Notes: generated by a model from the letters alone, not told the origin. Positions 28,270-37,619 are shown, counted from the first letter of the stretch. The stretch is 64,000 nucleotides of DNA from Bog-756 sp963734395 (GCA_963734395.1 CAVTGY010000002.1:124001-188000), one strand, 5' to 3'. A program made the numbers and translations.

Positions 28270-29300
28270 GGGTCGCCATCATCTTCGGAGGTTGTTCCGA
28301 AGAGCATCCCATCTCCGTCAAGTCGGCGCAAGAGGTCGCAAAGAACCTCGACCTCGAGAAGTATGAGCCGTTCTATATCGGGATCACGAAGAGCGGTGCC
28401 TGGAAGCTGTGTGACGGCCCTGACGCGGATTGGGAAGACGGCCGTTGTCGTCCGGTGATGCTGTCACCGGACAGCGAGCGTACACGGATTGTTCGTTCTA
28501 GAGCAGGGGCACTACGAGACGATCCGTTTGGATGTGGTGTTTCCCGTTCTCCACGGCAAGCTCGGCGAGGACGGGGCGATGCAGGGCTTGTTGGAGCTCT
28601 CCGGCATCCCCTATGTCGGCTGCGACGTCCAAAGTTCTGCTCTCTGCATGGACAAGTCCCTTGCCTACGTCGTCGCGAGAAGCGCAGGAATCGCGACGCC
28701 GAACTTCTGGACCGTCACGGCGAACGAGCATATTGACCCCGACCGGTTTACCTATCCCGTCTTTGTGAAGCCGGCCCGTTCGGGTTCCTCGTTCGGCGTC
28801 AGTCGCGTCGATCAAAAGGAGAAGCTCCTGGCCGCGGTCGAAGGCGCACGACAGTACGACTCGAAGGTGTTGATCGAAGAGGCGGTCGTCGGCAGCGAGG
28901 TCGGGTGTGCGATCCTCGGGAACGACGGGGAGTCTGATCGTGGGCGAGCCAGATCGCATCTCGCTTCTCTCATGGGTTCTTCAGAATCCACCAGGAGAAG
29001 GAGCCTGAAAGCGGTTCTGAGAACGCAACGTTCATCGTTCCCGCCGACATCTCGGCGGAGGCGCGTGAGCTCGTCCAGGAGACCGCGAAGACCCTCTACC
29101 GCGCCTTGGGGTGCCGGGGGCTGTCGCGGGTGGACATGTTCCTGATGGACGATGGAACCGTCGTCCTCAACGAGGTCAACACGTTGCCCGGAATGACCTC
29201 CTACAGCCGTTATCCGAGAATGATGGCCGCCGCCGGGCTCCCACTTGCCGAAGTGATCGACCGGATCGTGTCGTTGGCATTGGCAGAAAGATGCCGATGA
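28257..29300 (+). CDS. vanA: D-Ala-D-Lac ligase VanA
   Basis: ATP-grasp ligase making D-Ala-D-lactate. The ATG is at 28257 (MGRLRVAIIFGGCSEEHPIS). The frame changes near 28480 and 28925. Signature segments are VFPVLHGKLGEDGAMQGLLE, LSGIPYVGCDVQSSALCMDK, VFVKPARSGSSFGVSRVDQK, the omega-loop region GFFRIHQEKEPESGSENATF, and the metal site LSRVDMFLMDDGTVVLNEVN with TLPGMTSYSRYPRMMAAAGL. The omega-loop is of the D-lactate (VanA/VanB) type rather than the D-Ser type. Joined length ~348 residues. It overlaps vanH by 13 bases, and its TGA overlaps the vanX ATG (ATGA). Confidence 0.92.
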
Positions 29301-29932
29301 ATCGCAATTTCGTCTTCGTCGACGAGTCGTGTACCGGGAATACGTTGGGATGCCAAGTACGCCACCTGGGATAACTTCACCGGCAAGCCGGTGGACGGAT
29401 ATCTCGCAAATCGAATCGTCGGCACGATGGCTTTGTGCGCAGCCCTACAAACGGCGCAAGCAGTAGCCGCATCCTTCGGCTTCGGCTTACTTCTTGTGGG
29501 ATGGGTATCGCCCTCAACGTGCCGTTGATTGCTTTCTGCGCTGGTCACATAAGCCGGAAGATGGCCGGACGAAAGCTACGGCACTATCCGAATATTGACC
29601 GACCCGAGATGTTCGAAAGAGGTTACGTGGCGCCTCAGTCGGGCCACAGTCGGGGCAGCACCGTCGACTTGACGCTCTTTCATTTGGCTAGCGGTGAACT
29701 TGCTCCAATGGGCGGTGACCATGACTTGATGGATCCAATCTCGCATCATGGGGCGAAAGGAATCACGCCCGCCGAAGCCAGAAACCGTCAATACCTCCGT
29801 TCCATCATGGAGGACTGCGGCTTTAATTCGTACGATTGCGAGTGGTGGCACTACTCGCTGAAGGACGAACCGTATCCGAACACCTATTTTGACTTTCCCA
29901 TTAGGACGACACGTGCGCTGTTCGGCAGCTGA
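29297..29932 (+). CDS. vanX: D-Ala-D-Ala dipeptidase VanX
   Basis: Zinc dipeptidase removing normal D-Ala-D-Ala so that only D-Ala-D-Lac is used. The ATG at 29297 overlaps the vanA stop. The frame changes near 29345, 29495 and 29575. The protein reads DAKYATWDNFTGKPVDGYLA, LWDGYRPQRAVDCFLRWSHK, YPNIDRPEMFERGYVAPQSG, the zinc motif SGHSRGSTVDLTLF (His and Asp) and the catalytic EWWHYSLKDEPYPNTYFDFP (Glu and His). The TGA is at 29932, 20 bases inside murF. Length ~211 residues as expected (~202). As with vanH/A, frames are broken but no active-site residue is missing. Confidence 0.9.
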
Positions 29933-31277
29933 GCTGTCGGCCCATCTGGGCGGTGAACTGGTTGGACCCGATGTCAGCAGCGACGGAGCGAGCATCGACT
30001 CGAGGACGATCCCTCCCGGGCAGCTCTACGTTCCCATCGTGGCCGAGCGCAACGGCCACGCCTTCATCCCGGCAGCTCTCCAGGCGGGCGCAGCGGCCTA
30101 TCTCACCGCGCAGGAGCCGGTTGGCGGGACGGCCATCCGTGTCCCCGACACGGCCGCCGCACTGTTGAGCCTCGGGGCTTTCGCCCGCGGCCGCGTTGGC
30201 GGCGCCATTGGCATCACCGGGTCGGTCGGCAAGACCACCACGAAGGACCTCCTGGCTAGCTGTCTGGCCTCGACGTTCCGAACCGCCGCCAGCGAGGGTT
30301 CCTTCAACAACGAGCTGGGCGTCCCCCTGACGTTGCTCAATGCGCCGGACGACGCACAGTGGGTGGTCGTCGAGATGGGGGCCCGGGGTGCGGGGCAGAT
30401 CGAGCAACTGGCCGAGATCGCACATCCCGAGGTCGGCATCGTGACCAGGGTCGCCAAGGCACACGTGGAGTACTTCGGTGACCTCGACGGCGTGGCCCGC
30501 GCCAAGGGCGAGCTCGTGGCCGCCTTGCCGGCATCGGGTCTCGCGGTCTTGAACTTCGACGACCCCCGGGTCCGAGACATGGCGACGCTCAGCGTGTGTC
30601 CGGTGCTGGGGTATGCGGTGGGTGCGGACGCCGAGGTGCGGGCCGACGATGTCATTCTCGACCGGGACCTGCGTGCACGGTTTCGCTTGTCGTCGCCGTG
30701 GGGGAGGACCGAGGTCCGGCTGGCGGTGTGCGGCGTGCAGCAGGTTTCCAACGCGCTGGCCGCGGCGGCGGTCGCCCTGTGGTGTGGAGTCCCCATCGAG
30801 ACCGTGGCCGCGACACTGGCGGTAACCCAGGGCTCCCCCTTGCGCATGGAGGTCCATTACGTCCCCGACGGCCCCGTCCTGGTCGTCGACTGTTACAACG
30901 CGAACCCCGCGTCGGTGGAGGCGGCTGTGCGCTCGCTGGCCGCGTTGCCGGGAGAACGCAAGCTGGCAGTCCTCGGGCTGATGGCCGAACTCGGGGACCA
31001 GAGCGAGTCCGAGCATCGTCAGATCGCCCACATGGCGGAAAAGCTCGGGATTGAGGTGGTCGGATACGGGACCGGTTTTTATGGCGAAATGCACGTGACG
31101 GACGTTGACGAGGCTGTCGGCTTGTTGCGCACGATGGGCCCGGGTGACGCAGTGCTGGTCAAAGGCAGTCGCGTGGCGCGGCTAGAAGACGTGGTGCACG
31201 CCTACGGGAAGGCCGAGGACGCGCCATCGCTCATTACCGGCGCCGGGCGGCACGCGATGCCTGGAAACGAGAAATGA
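29913..31277 (+). CDS. murF: MurF-type UDP-MurNAc-tripeptide ligase of the van locus
   Basis: Adds the terminal dipeptide (here presumably D-Ala-D-Lac) to UDP-MurNAc-tripeptide. Intact, 454 residues from the GTG at 29913 (VRCSAAELSAHLGGELVGPD). Motifs: GITGSVGKTTTKDLLASCL (P-loop, ~res 99-116), SFNNELGVPLTLL, WVVVEMGARGAGQIEQLAEI, VTRVAKAHVEYFGDLDGVAR, VLVVDCYNANPASVEAAVRS and GLMAELGDQSESEHRQIA. A second murF attached to vanHAX is known from glycopeptide-producing and some soil actinomycetes and is thought to improve use of the depsipeptide. It overlaps vanX and is the last gene of the operon. GTG with only a weak AGGA upstream suggests translational coupling. Confidence 0.92.
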   Translation: MRCSAAELSAHLGGELVGPDVSSDGASIDSRTIPPGQLYVPIVAERNGHAFIPAALQAGAAAYLTAQEPVGGTAIRVPDTAAALLSLGAFARGRVGGAIGITGSVGKTTTKDLLASCLASTFRTAASEGSFNNELGVPLTLLNAPDDAQWVVVEMGARGAGQIEQLAEIAHPEVGIVTRVAKAHVEYFGDLDGVARAKGELVAALPASGLAVLNFDDPRVRDMATLSVCPVLGYAVGADAEVRADDVILDRDLRARFRLSSPWGRTEVRLAVCGVQQVSNALAAAAVALWCGVPIETVAATLAVTQGSPLRMEVHYVPDGPVLVVDCYNANPASVEAAVRSLAALPGERKLAVLGLMAELGDQSESEHRQIAHMAEKLGIEVVGYGTGFYGEMHVTDVDEAVGLLRTMGPGDAVLVKGSRVARLEDVVHAYGKAEDAPSLITGAGRHAMPGNEK

Positions 31278-31465
31278 GAAGTGGCTCTTATTTGGGAGCC
31301 GCGCTCTCAAAGGCTGACATCACCAACGGCATGGCACTCCGCAGTCATCCTGCGAGGCAAAGCTCGGATGCCCGTAAGCGGATCGGCTTGTGGGACGTTC
31401 TCCCGCGTGGCCCATCCGGCACTGCCCGACCCACCCGGCAGGCACGAAAAGGCGCATGGTTAGGA

Positions 31466-32097
31466 TCAGTAGCGCCAGCTTTTCTTGAACTCAAGTCCTT
31501 CAACCAGCGCGTCGAGGCCGAAAGCGAAGTGTCGATTGGTTTGAGCGACTGTGAACTCGGAACGGTTGCCCAGCAGGTGGGGGTACCGACCAGGGTGATC
31601 GTTCAACGGAGCTAGCGATCGGCGGGGTGCTGCAACCGCAGAGTCGTGGAGCTGAGCTCGTCACCAGGACATATGAAAACACGGCATTTGTTGTCCCGAC
31701 GGCTGCCGCTCCGGAGATACCTTCATCGTTGGCGTTGGCGAGGAGAGTCTCGACTATGTCCAGCCATCGAGGGAGTTCGGTCCATTCGGCAATGACGAAT
31801 GACGCGAGACCGGGATAGTGCTTGAGGTGGTCGTACGCGTCACCTGCCCATATCGCCAAGTAGTGCGGAAAATGACGTGGCATCAGGCTCGGGCTGGATC
31901 GAACCAGCGGCTGCGTCGGCGATCAGTCTCCGGAGATCGGCTTGCGTCAGGCACAAGGCGATAGAGGGCCATCGGCGATACGCTCGAGCTCATCGGCCAC
32001 GGAGCGGACCGACACGGCCGACCAGCCCGCACGATTGACGACGGACAGTCCGGCTCTCTCCTAACTGCTCGATGTCGAACACGGTGGGCCTACCCAT
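31466..32097 (-). CDS. TetR-family regulator (frame-broken)
   Basis: Pieces in several frames make a TetR protein. From the ATG at 32097: GRPTVFDIEQLGE, then AGWSAVSVRSVADELG with SPMALYRLV (the TetR helix-turn-helix), then a middle part around PHYLAIWAGDAYDHLKHYPG and ELPRWLDIVETLLANANDEG. The end is LLGNRSEFTVAQTNRHFAFG followed by LDALVEGLEFKKSWRY and TGA at 31466. Total ~210 residues, the normal TetR size. At least three slips are needed. It is divergent from the GNAT at 32125 with only ~28 bases between starts, so it likely controls that gene. Whether it is alive cannot be told from this sequence. Confidence 0.7.
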
Positions 32098-32124
32098 AAC
32101 TCTACAAGTGTATATATTGGAGCC

Positions 32125-32638
32125 GTGCTGATCCGACAATGCCACGCCTGACGACCTCCCGGCTATCACCGACATTGCGAACGCCCTGTTGTCGAGCACG
32201 ACTTACGAATGGACCGAGACGCCGTATTCCGTCGACGAGCGGGCTCAGTGGCTCAAAGAACAAAGTTCGGCGGACCATCCGGTACTCGTTGCTACCGACG
32301 ACGAGCGAGTAGTGGGCTGGACCAGCTATGGGGATTTCCGCGACTCCAAGCGTTGGCCCGGTTACCGCTACACGGTTGAGCACACGATCCATGTACTCGA
32401 GAGCCACTGGGGCCGTGGCATCGGCCGTTCGCTCATCATCGGACTCGCTGGCCACGCTCGGTCGGCGGGCAAACGGGTGCTGGTTGCCGGGATCGACTCG
32501 ACCAATGTTCGATCGATCCAGTTCCATACCAAGCTGGGTTTCATTGAGGTCGCTCGTATGCCTGGAGTCGGCGAGAAGTGGGGACAGCGACTTGATCTCG
32601 TTCTCATGCAGCACAACCTTGAGCGGTCGCTCACGTGA
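32125..32638 (+). CDS. GNAT-family N-acetyltransferase
   Basis: About 170 residues, similar in layout to phosphinothricin-type acetyltransferases. I extend the start to GTG 32125; one slip near 32140 then joins NATPDDLPAITDIANALLSS to TYEWTETPYSVDERAQWLKE. Acetyl-CoA loop: ESHWGRGIGRSLIIGLAGHA; end: NVRSIQFHTKLGFIEVARMP. Immediately divergent from the TetR gene, a common regulator/target pairing. Substrate unknown. Confidence 0.82.
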
Positions 32639-32731
32639 ACCAGCATGGGGCGGAGGTCGCTATCACGGTAGCCGGGCGTCCGGGAGAAGGTGCATCGTCG
32701 ACTCGCTCAAAATAGTTGTAGGAATTGGTCT

Positions 32732-33271
32732 GTGACCAGGATCTGGCGGGAAACTTATGAGACCGAGCGGCTTCGACTTCGTCCGTTGGCCATGAGCGAC
32801 GGGGACGCCCTCTACGCTCTCCAGCGCGATGGCGAGATGATGAGGTACTTCGGTGGGCCATATCAACGGGAGCAGACGGATACGTGGCTTGAATGGCACT
32901 TAGCAATGTGGGAGCAGGAGGGCTACAGCCACTGGGCCGCAGAGTTGAAGGATGGCGGCCATTTTATTGGCTGGATCGGATTGACGAAGGTCTGGGAGCC
33001 GGAGGTACTTTTGCCGGCGGTCGAAGTGGGATGGTTCGTCGACCGAAGGTACTGGGGTAGCGGGTTGGCCACTGAAGGCGGCCGGCGCTCACTGACCTTT
33101 GGATTTGAGGACCTGGGTCTTGATCGGATTGTTGCCAGGTACGATCCGGCAAACCTCGCGTCGGGGAAAGTCATGGCAAAGCTTGGGATGCGCCACTTGT
33201 GTGACATGCCTCGAAGCCACGAGGAGGGTTTCGCTCGGGTCTATGAAATTCGAGCAGATGAGGTCACCTGA
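32732..33271 (+). CDS. RimJ/RimL-type N-acetyltransferase
   Basis: 179 residues from the GTG at 32732 (VTRIWRETYETERLRLRPLA). The RimJ/L pattern is clear: ETERLRLRPLAMSDGDALYA, HFIGWIGLTKVW, VEVGWFVDRRYWGSGLATEG (acetyl-CoA loop) and ANLASGKVMAKLGMRHLCDM. Acetylates a small molecule or protein N-terminus; target unknown. Intact. It follows the previous GNAT by ~95 bases on the same strand. Confidence 0.87.
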   Translation: MTRIWRETYETERLRLRPLAMSDGDALYALQRDGEMMRYFGGPYQREQTDTWLEWHLAMWEQEGYSHWAAELKDGGHFIGWIGLTKVWEPEVLLPAVEVGWFVDRRYWGSGLATEGGRRSLTFGFEDLGLDRIVARYDPANLASGKVMAKLGMRHLCDMPRSHEEGFARVYEIRADEVT

Positions 33272-33332
33272 GGGGATCCTCTTATTGGAGCCGGCCTTGG
33301 CACCCATGAGAGGAGTCCCTGCACGGCTATCG

Positions 33333-34305
33333 CTAGGTGTAAGGTGCGGTCGAGGTGGTGTGAGAGCCTTTTGCGCCCACCATCTTGGCGAGCGGACTGC
33401 GCGGGTCCTGACCAGCTGCGAGACTGTCGAGAACGTGGCGGAAGTCGTAACGCGGAACCCAGTTCAGAGCTTCCCGTGCACGAGTATTGACATACACGCG
33501 ATCGATGGTTGGGAACATTCGCCAACCGAGCTCCGCATAGATGGTCCGATAGTCGGGAAAGTACCGAAGTAGAACGGCTGGGGCGTCGGCGCGCAGTTCG
33601 GCACCGTCGTCGGGCTGGAATGGCGAGGTAGCGCTGATGATGTACCGACCGAAGCCGATATCGGGGGCGCGATCCATCGCAAGTCGGTGGGCGTTGACCA
33701 CGTCCTCGAGGTCGACCCGGCGATACAACAGCTCATTGGCCTTCACGTTGGCATCCTCGTAGGTCGTTCGAACTTCGTCGAGATCGTCCCCCTCAGGAAA
33801 GAACCTGGAGGTGCGCAGGATCACGCACGGCAGCCCGTGCTCTCGGGAGATGAGCTCACAGAGGTCCTCTGCGGCCGACTTGGTGACGCTGTAGACGTTG
33901 CGAGGAACGGGCACCAATTCCTCAGTGACCCACGTTGCCGGAGCGCCCGCTGCAGGAGTCAGTGCTCTCCCGAAAACACTTGTCGTGCTGGTGAATATGA
34001 AACGCTTGACGCCTGCAGCAACGGCCGCCTCGAGCAAGGTCAAGGTGCCGGTGATGTTGGTGTCTATGAATGCCTTGCGTCCGTGTGAGCCGATGTGAGG
34101 CTTGTGAAGGGTTGCGCTGTGTAGGACGGCGTCGGCGCCTTTCAGGCTCCGACGCACACAGGCGCTATCGGCTATCGAGCCCACGACGCTGGTGAATGGT
34201 GAGTCGAGCACATCAAGTCCGACGACGTCGTTGCCTTCATCGCCGAGGACGCGGACCAAGGCCTCACCAAGGTGGCCGGAACTACCGGTGACAACAATTT
34301 CTCAT
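33333..34305 (-). CDS. NAD-dependent epimerase/dehydratase
   Basis: Extended SDR acting on a nucleotide-sugar or similar substrate. The usual first Rossmann strand IVVTGSSGHLGEALVRVLGD is in frame up to a TGA. Removing one A from the AAATT run near 34298 joins it to ATG 34305, so I place the start there. Other marks: GADAVLHSATLHKPHIG, RFIFTSTTSVFGRALTPAAG, and the catalytic Tyr/Lys in NVYSVTKSAAEDLCEL. It ends TSTAPYT at 33333. Length ~323. The substrate is not evident. Confidence 0.85.
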
Positions 34306-34634
34306 GTCACATACGTAGCAGGCAATCGGCGACCAGGCACATGCGGCCGAGCCCATGGCTAAACCGTCACTGCACCGATCAAGGATCCCCTGACGACGCG
34401 GGTCACGACGCCCGACCCGGAAGCAGACCTGCAGGGCGTGACATTCGAATCGAAATGCCAACAGCGGCACTTCACGCCATCGATGCGGTCCGGACCACCA
34501 TGCCGGTCATGTCTACCGCCTCGATGACGACTACACAGTCAGCCGGGGTCGGACGAATGATCGAGGCTAGTGGACGTCTGCTGGCCAGAGTCGCCATGGA
34601 CCGCCGGTCCTCTCTTATGGGCTGCTGATCTGCC
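34306..34634. other. Intergenic, no gene recognised
   Basis: 329 bases between the epimerase start and the end of the next GNAT. Short frames only. Confidence 0.5.
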
Positions 34635-35162
34635 CTACGGGGCCGGATTTCCGACATCAAGAATGTAGAGGTTCCGGATGTCGCTATCCACTGGCGTCTG
34701 CTTCCAAAAGGTGAATCCAAGCTTTTGGCAGACCTTCTGCGAAGCAAAGTTCTCTGGAGCGATGATGGCTAGCAGCTTTCCCGCATACGCCTGGTGAGCT
34801 TTAGCCAGAAGAGCCTGGCTGGCCTCTGTGGCATACCCAAGACCCCTGAACTCTGGTGCCAGCCGGTATCCCCACTCCAGCCAGGTCTTGCCCTCAAAGT
34901 CGATGTAGTCGACGCCGGCATATCCCACGACAAGTCCAGAAGACAGCTCGACGACCGGCTGCTTGCCAAACGGGACGGCCTGGCAGACGGCGATCATGTG
35001 GTCGAACCGGTCCCGAGCCTCCTCCGCGGTGAGGACAGCGGGGCAGAACACCATGAAGTCCTCGTTGCAGAAGAACTCGACGAACCGGTCCCGGTCAGCC
35101 TCCCGGGGTGGGCGCACCAGGAGGCGCGCAGTCACTAAGACATCCAGGTCAAAGCCAGTCAC
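34635..35162 (-). CDS. RimJ/RimL-type N-acetyltransferase
   Basis: 175 residues: LVTARLLVRPPREADRDRFV, ELSSGLVVGYAGVDYIDFEG, EWGYRLAPEFRGLGYATEAS (acetyl-CoA loop) and NFASQKVCQKLGFTFWKQT. Intact. Third or fourth GNAT within 11 kb; all are sequence-diverse, so this is not a simple tandem duplication. Substrate unknown. Confidence 0.87.
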   Translation of the reverse strand: MTGFDLDVLVTARLLVRPPREADRDRFVEFFCNEDFMVFCPAVLTAEEARDRFDHMIAVCQAVPFGKQPVVELSSGLVVGYAGVDYIDFEGKTWLEWGYRLAPEFRGLGYATEASQALLAKAHQAYAGKLLAIIAPENFASQKVCQKLGFTFWKQTPVDSDIRNLYILDVGNPAP

Positions 35163-35246
35163 GCATCCTCCCGGCGCTATATTGCCGCATTTCGGTCCGG
35201 CAACTCGATTACTGGGCTGACGGCGGGCGACGCGAGTTCGACGAGA

Positions 35247-35762
35247 TCAACCTTCGGCCACGGGCTTGTCGAATAACAGGAACTCGTCCTCGTCGGGAGG
35301 CTGAAAGATCGTTGCCCACTCCTCAAAGTGCGCCTTTGTCATTGGCGAGGCCGTCCACTCTCCGGATGCAGTTCGACGGTCAGCTCGCTTGATCAGTTCT
35401 TCCAACGGCGCATCGACGTAATGCAACTCAACGCCCGCTCCCAGAGCACGCGCTCCGAATCGTTTCTCATCCCGTTCAACTCGCGCCCAGTGGCCCCATT
35501 CCAAGATCACGCTTTGACCTTTGGAAAGGAGTTCCTGGGTGAGTGTCCACAACTGCCCTTCGACAAGGGGGCGAAAGTCGTCGTCCCACGGGTCGTGGCC
35601 CAATTGGATCGTCCACTGGTCCTTGTCCAGCCTGATCGCCGGAATCTTGGGGGCGAGCCGCCGAGCAAGTGTCGACTTTCCTGAGGCTGGGAGTCCACAG
35701 ATCAGCACGAGCCGAACCGGGGGACCAGCGGCAACATCGTCAGTCGTCCCATCTGAGGTCAC
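35247..35762 (-). CDS. P-loop kinase-like ATPase (AAA_33 / zeta-like)
   Basis: 171 residues. Walker A is VLICGLPASGKSTLARRLAP, a second acidic site is AIRLDKDQWTI, followed by SVILEWGHWARVERDEKR and LEELIKRADRR. The layout fits small kinases of the chloramphenicol phosphotransferase/zeta-toxin/gluconate-kinase type that phosphorylate small molecules. No antitoxin partner is present. Intact; ~85 bases upstream of the GNAT start on the same strand. Confidence 0.8.
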   Translation of the reverse strand: MTSDGTTDDVAAGPPVRLVLICGLPASGKSTLARRLAPKIPAIRLDKDQWTIQLGHDPWDDDFRPLVEGQLWTLTQELLSKGQSVILEWGHWARVERDEKRFGARALGAGVELHYVDAPLEELIKRADRRTASGEWTASPMTKAHFEEWATIFQPPDEDEFLLFDKPVAEG

Positions 35763-35847
35763 GGAGCAAGGTTATTGGGGCCCTGGGGCGTCTGCCCATA
35801 CCGGCTCGGCGGCGGTATCGCCAGTAGTGGATCGACTGCCGGGCTGC

Positions 35848-36689
35848 TTATGTGGCGCCGAGCGGGAAGGCGATGTCGCACACGAACTCCCTGTCGCTGA
35901 CGGTGTCAGGCTCGGTGAGGTAGATCTCGCGGCATGACAGGCGGCTACCGGGTCGGACCTTGGTCTCCGGGGAGCAGGCGACGGCGTCGTATGCGGCGAG
36001 GATCGCCGGGTAGGCCCACTGGGCTTTGGTGATAGTCGTGTACGCCTCGTCATGCGCGGGTTCGGTACGGATCCCGATCACTTCGGTTGGGGCGACGGTC
36101 TCGGGGCATCCGAGTACGGCCTCCAGGGGGCCGTCGCTCTCAGCATCAATGAGCCCATGAAAGATCAAGGTGAACGGCCCGGTCGCCGGAGTCGTGCCCA
36201 GGTGGGCGGCGAACGTGGCCTTGGCCTCCCGAACGAAGTGGTCGACATCGGCGGCGTGCAGGCGACGCTGGATCGACATGACCCGTGTGGCGGCGATACG
36301 GCGCGTATGTATGGGGAACATGGGGTCGTCGTCTCCTTTGAGGGTGGCTTGGACGTGGCGAATAACGAGAAGGTGGTCATCGTGGCGGCGGGTCATCTCG
36401 GTGGCCAGCTCGTCGAGGCGGGCGGCGGCGGCGGCTTCTGCCCAGCGCCAAGATCGTCCAGTACAGCGGCGATGTCGGACAGTGGCAGCCCTGCGCTGCG
36501 GAGAAGACCGATGAGCTGGCCGGTGCGAACCTGGGCGACGCTGTAGCGACGGTAACCGTTGGTGTCGTCGACAAAGGCGGGGCGCAGTAAGCCGATCCGA
36601 TCGTAGATCCGAAGAGCCTTCGGGCTCAGCCGGGTACGGGCCGTGAACTCGCCGCTGGAAAGCAGTGGCTGTCGGGGATAGTCATGCAC
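35848..36689 (-). CDS. MerR-family regulator with GyrI-like domain (full-length copy)
   Basis: GTG at 36689. Winged helix: LLSSGEFTARTRLSPKALRI, YDRIGLLRPAFVDDTNGYRR, VRTGQLIGLLRSAGLPLSDI. A slip near 36400-36440 joins MTRRHDDHLLVIRHVQATLK and DPMFPIHTRRI to a GyrI/AraC-effector-binding-like C-terminal domain (ATGPFTLIFHGLIDAESDGP, CREIYLTEPDTVSDREFVCD). About 280 residues. Probably a multidrug or stress-ligand-responsive activator (family-level inference). The truncated twin is at 23332-23718. Confidence 0.85.
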
Positions 36690-36962
36690 CGGACCATCCT
36701 CGTTCCTGCCCTAGGGGCTGGGTCAAGCCCCGAGCTGCCGCTGTTGGCAGCGTCCCGAACCGCCGGATCTTTCCCTCTGTTTAACGCAGGAGGATCAGTC
36801 TGTCGGCCAAGCCGCGTAGTCGATTGCCAGCGTCGACCGCTCAACGCTCAGTGATTGTCATCTGCAGATTGACTGAGGAGCGGTCGATCCATGATGAAGC
36901 GGCTTTCGTCGTCGTCGGTAACCTGGGGATCCTCTGGTCCGACCCATAACTGGAGGTGCGCT

Positions 36963-37577
36963 ATGTCGGCGCTACTTGTCGGATACGCCCGAGTGTCCAC
37001 AGATCAACAGGACCTCACTTCCCAACGCGATGGCCTGGCCGCGCTTGGAGTGGCTTCCAACCGAATCTACGTTGACCATGGGCTCACTGGAACCAACCGC
37101 GAACGGCCTGGACTGCGTGAAGCCCTAGCTGCCTGCAGAGAAGGCGACACATTGGTTGTCACCAAGCTCGATCGGTTGGCGCGGTCCCTCCCAGATGCGC
37201 GGTCGATCGCCGACGAACTCACGATTCGCCAGGTGAGCCTCAATCTGGGTGGGTCCGTCTACGATCCCACCGATCCAGTCGGACGGCTCCTCTTCAATGT
37301 CCTCGCCATGGTTGCGGAGTTCGAGTCCGATCTCATCCGGCTGCGGACCCGTGAAGGCATGAAGGTGGCGAAGGCCAAAGGCCACCTGAAGGGGAAGCAA
37401 CCCAAGCTCAACCATCGACAAGAAGCCCATCTCGTGGCCCTGCTGGAGACCGGCGAGTACACCACTTCTGAACTGGCAGACCTGTTCAGCGTCGGCCGGT
37501 CCACGGTGTACCGGGCCGTCGAACGAGAGCGAGTCCTTAAGGCTTCAGCACTGCCGATCCCAACGCCGAAGGGTTAG
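36963..37577 (+). CDS. Serine resolvase/invertase
   Basis: 204 residues. The ATG at 36963 is preceded by GGAGGT; upstream in-frame ATG codons are rejected. Catalytic domain: LLVGYARVSTDQQDLTSQRD (Ser), LVVTKLDRLARSLPDARSIA, FNVLAMVAEFESDLIRLRTR. C-terminal HTH: LVALLETGEYTTSELADLFS with VGRSTVYRAVERE. Type of Tn3-like resolvases and DNA invertases. No transposase gene accompanies it. It reads away from the MerR copy and may mark an element that mobilised the duplicated MerR segment (inference). Confidence 0.92.
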   Translation: MSALLVGYARVSTDQQDLTSQRDGLAALGVASNRIYVDHGLTGTNRERPGLREALAACREGDTLVVTKLDRLARSLPDARSIADELTIRQVSLNLGGSVYDPTDPVGRLLFNVLAMVAEFESDLIRLRTREGMKVAKAKGHLKGKQPKLNHRQEAHLVALLETGEYTTSELADLFSVGRSTVYRAVERERVLKASALPIPTPKG

Positions 37578-37596
37578 AACTGAGGTTGATGACCGC

Positions 37597-37619
37597 CCCG
37601 TAGGGAATACCCCTGCGGG
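37597..37619 (+). terminator. Hairpin after the resolvase gene
   Basis: CCCGTAGGG and CCCTGCGGG form a 9-bp stem (one G-U) with loop AATAC, starting 20 bases after the TAG at 37577. No T-tract follows, so strength is uncertain. Confidence 0.5.

Noticed and set aside
25242..31277. Idea that the van locus belongs to a glycopeptide biosynthetic cluster
   Set aside because: No NRPS, P450 cross-linkers, halogenase or ABC exporter lies in the flanking sequence; the GT4 at 42.7 kb and the P450 at the left edge are far away and in other contexts.
31274..31615. Plus-strand open frame directly after murF
   Set aside because: Its sequence has no domain and it overlaps the antisense of the TetR C-terminus, which is clearly coding on the other strand.
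34305..36689. Reading the cluster of GNATs, kinase and regulators as one resistance operon
   Set aside because: The genes lie on mixed strands with unrelated spacing, and no shared promoter or overlap links them.
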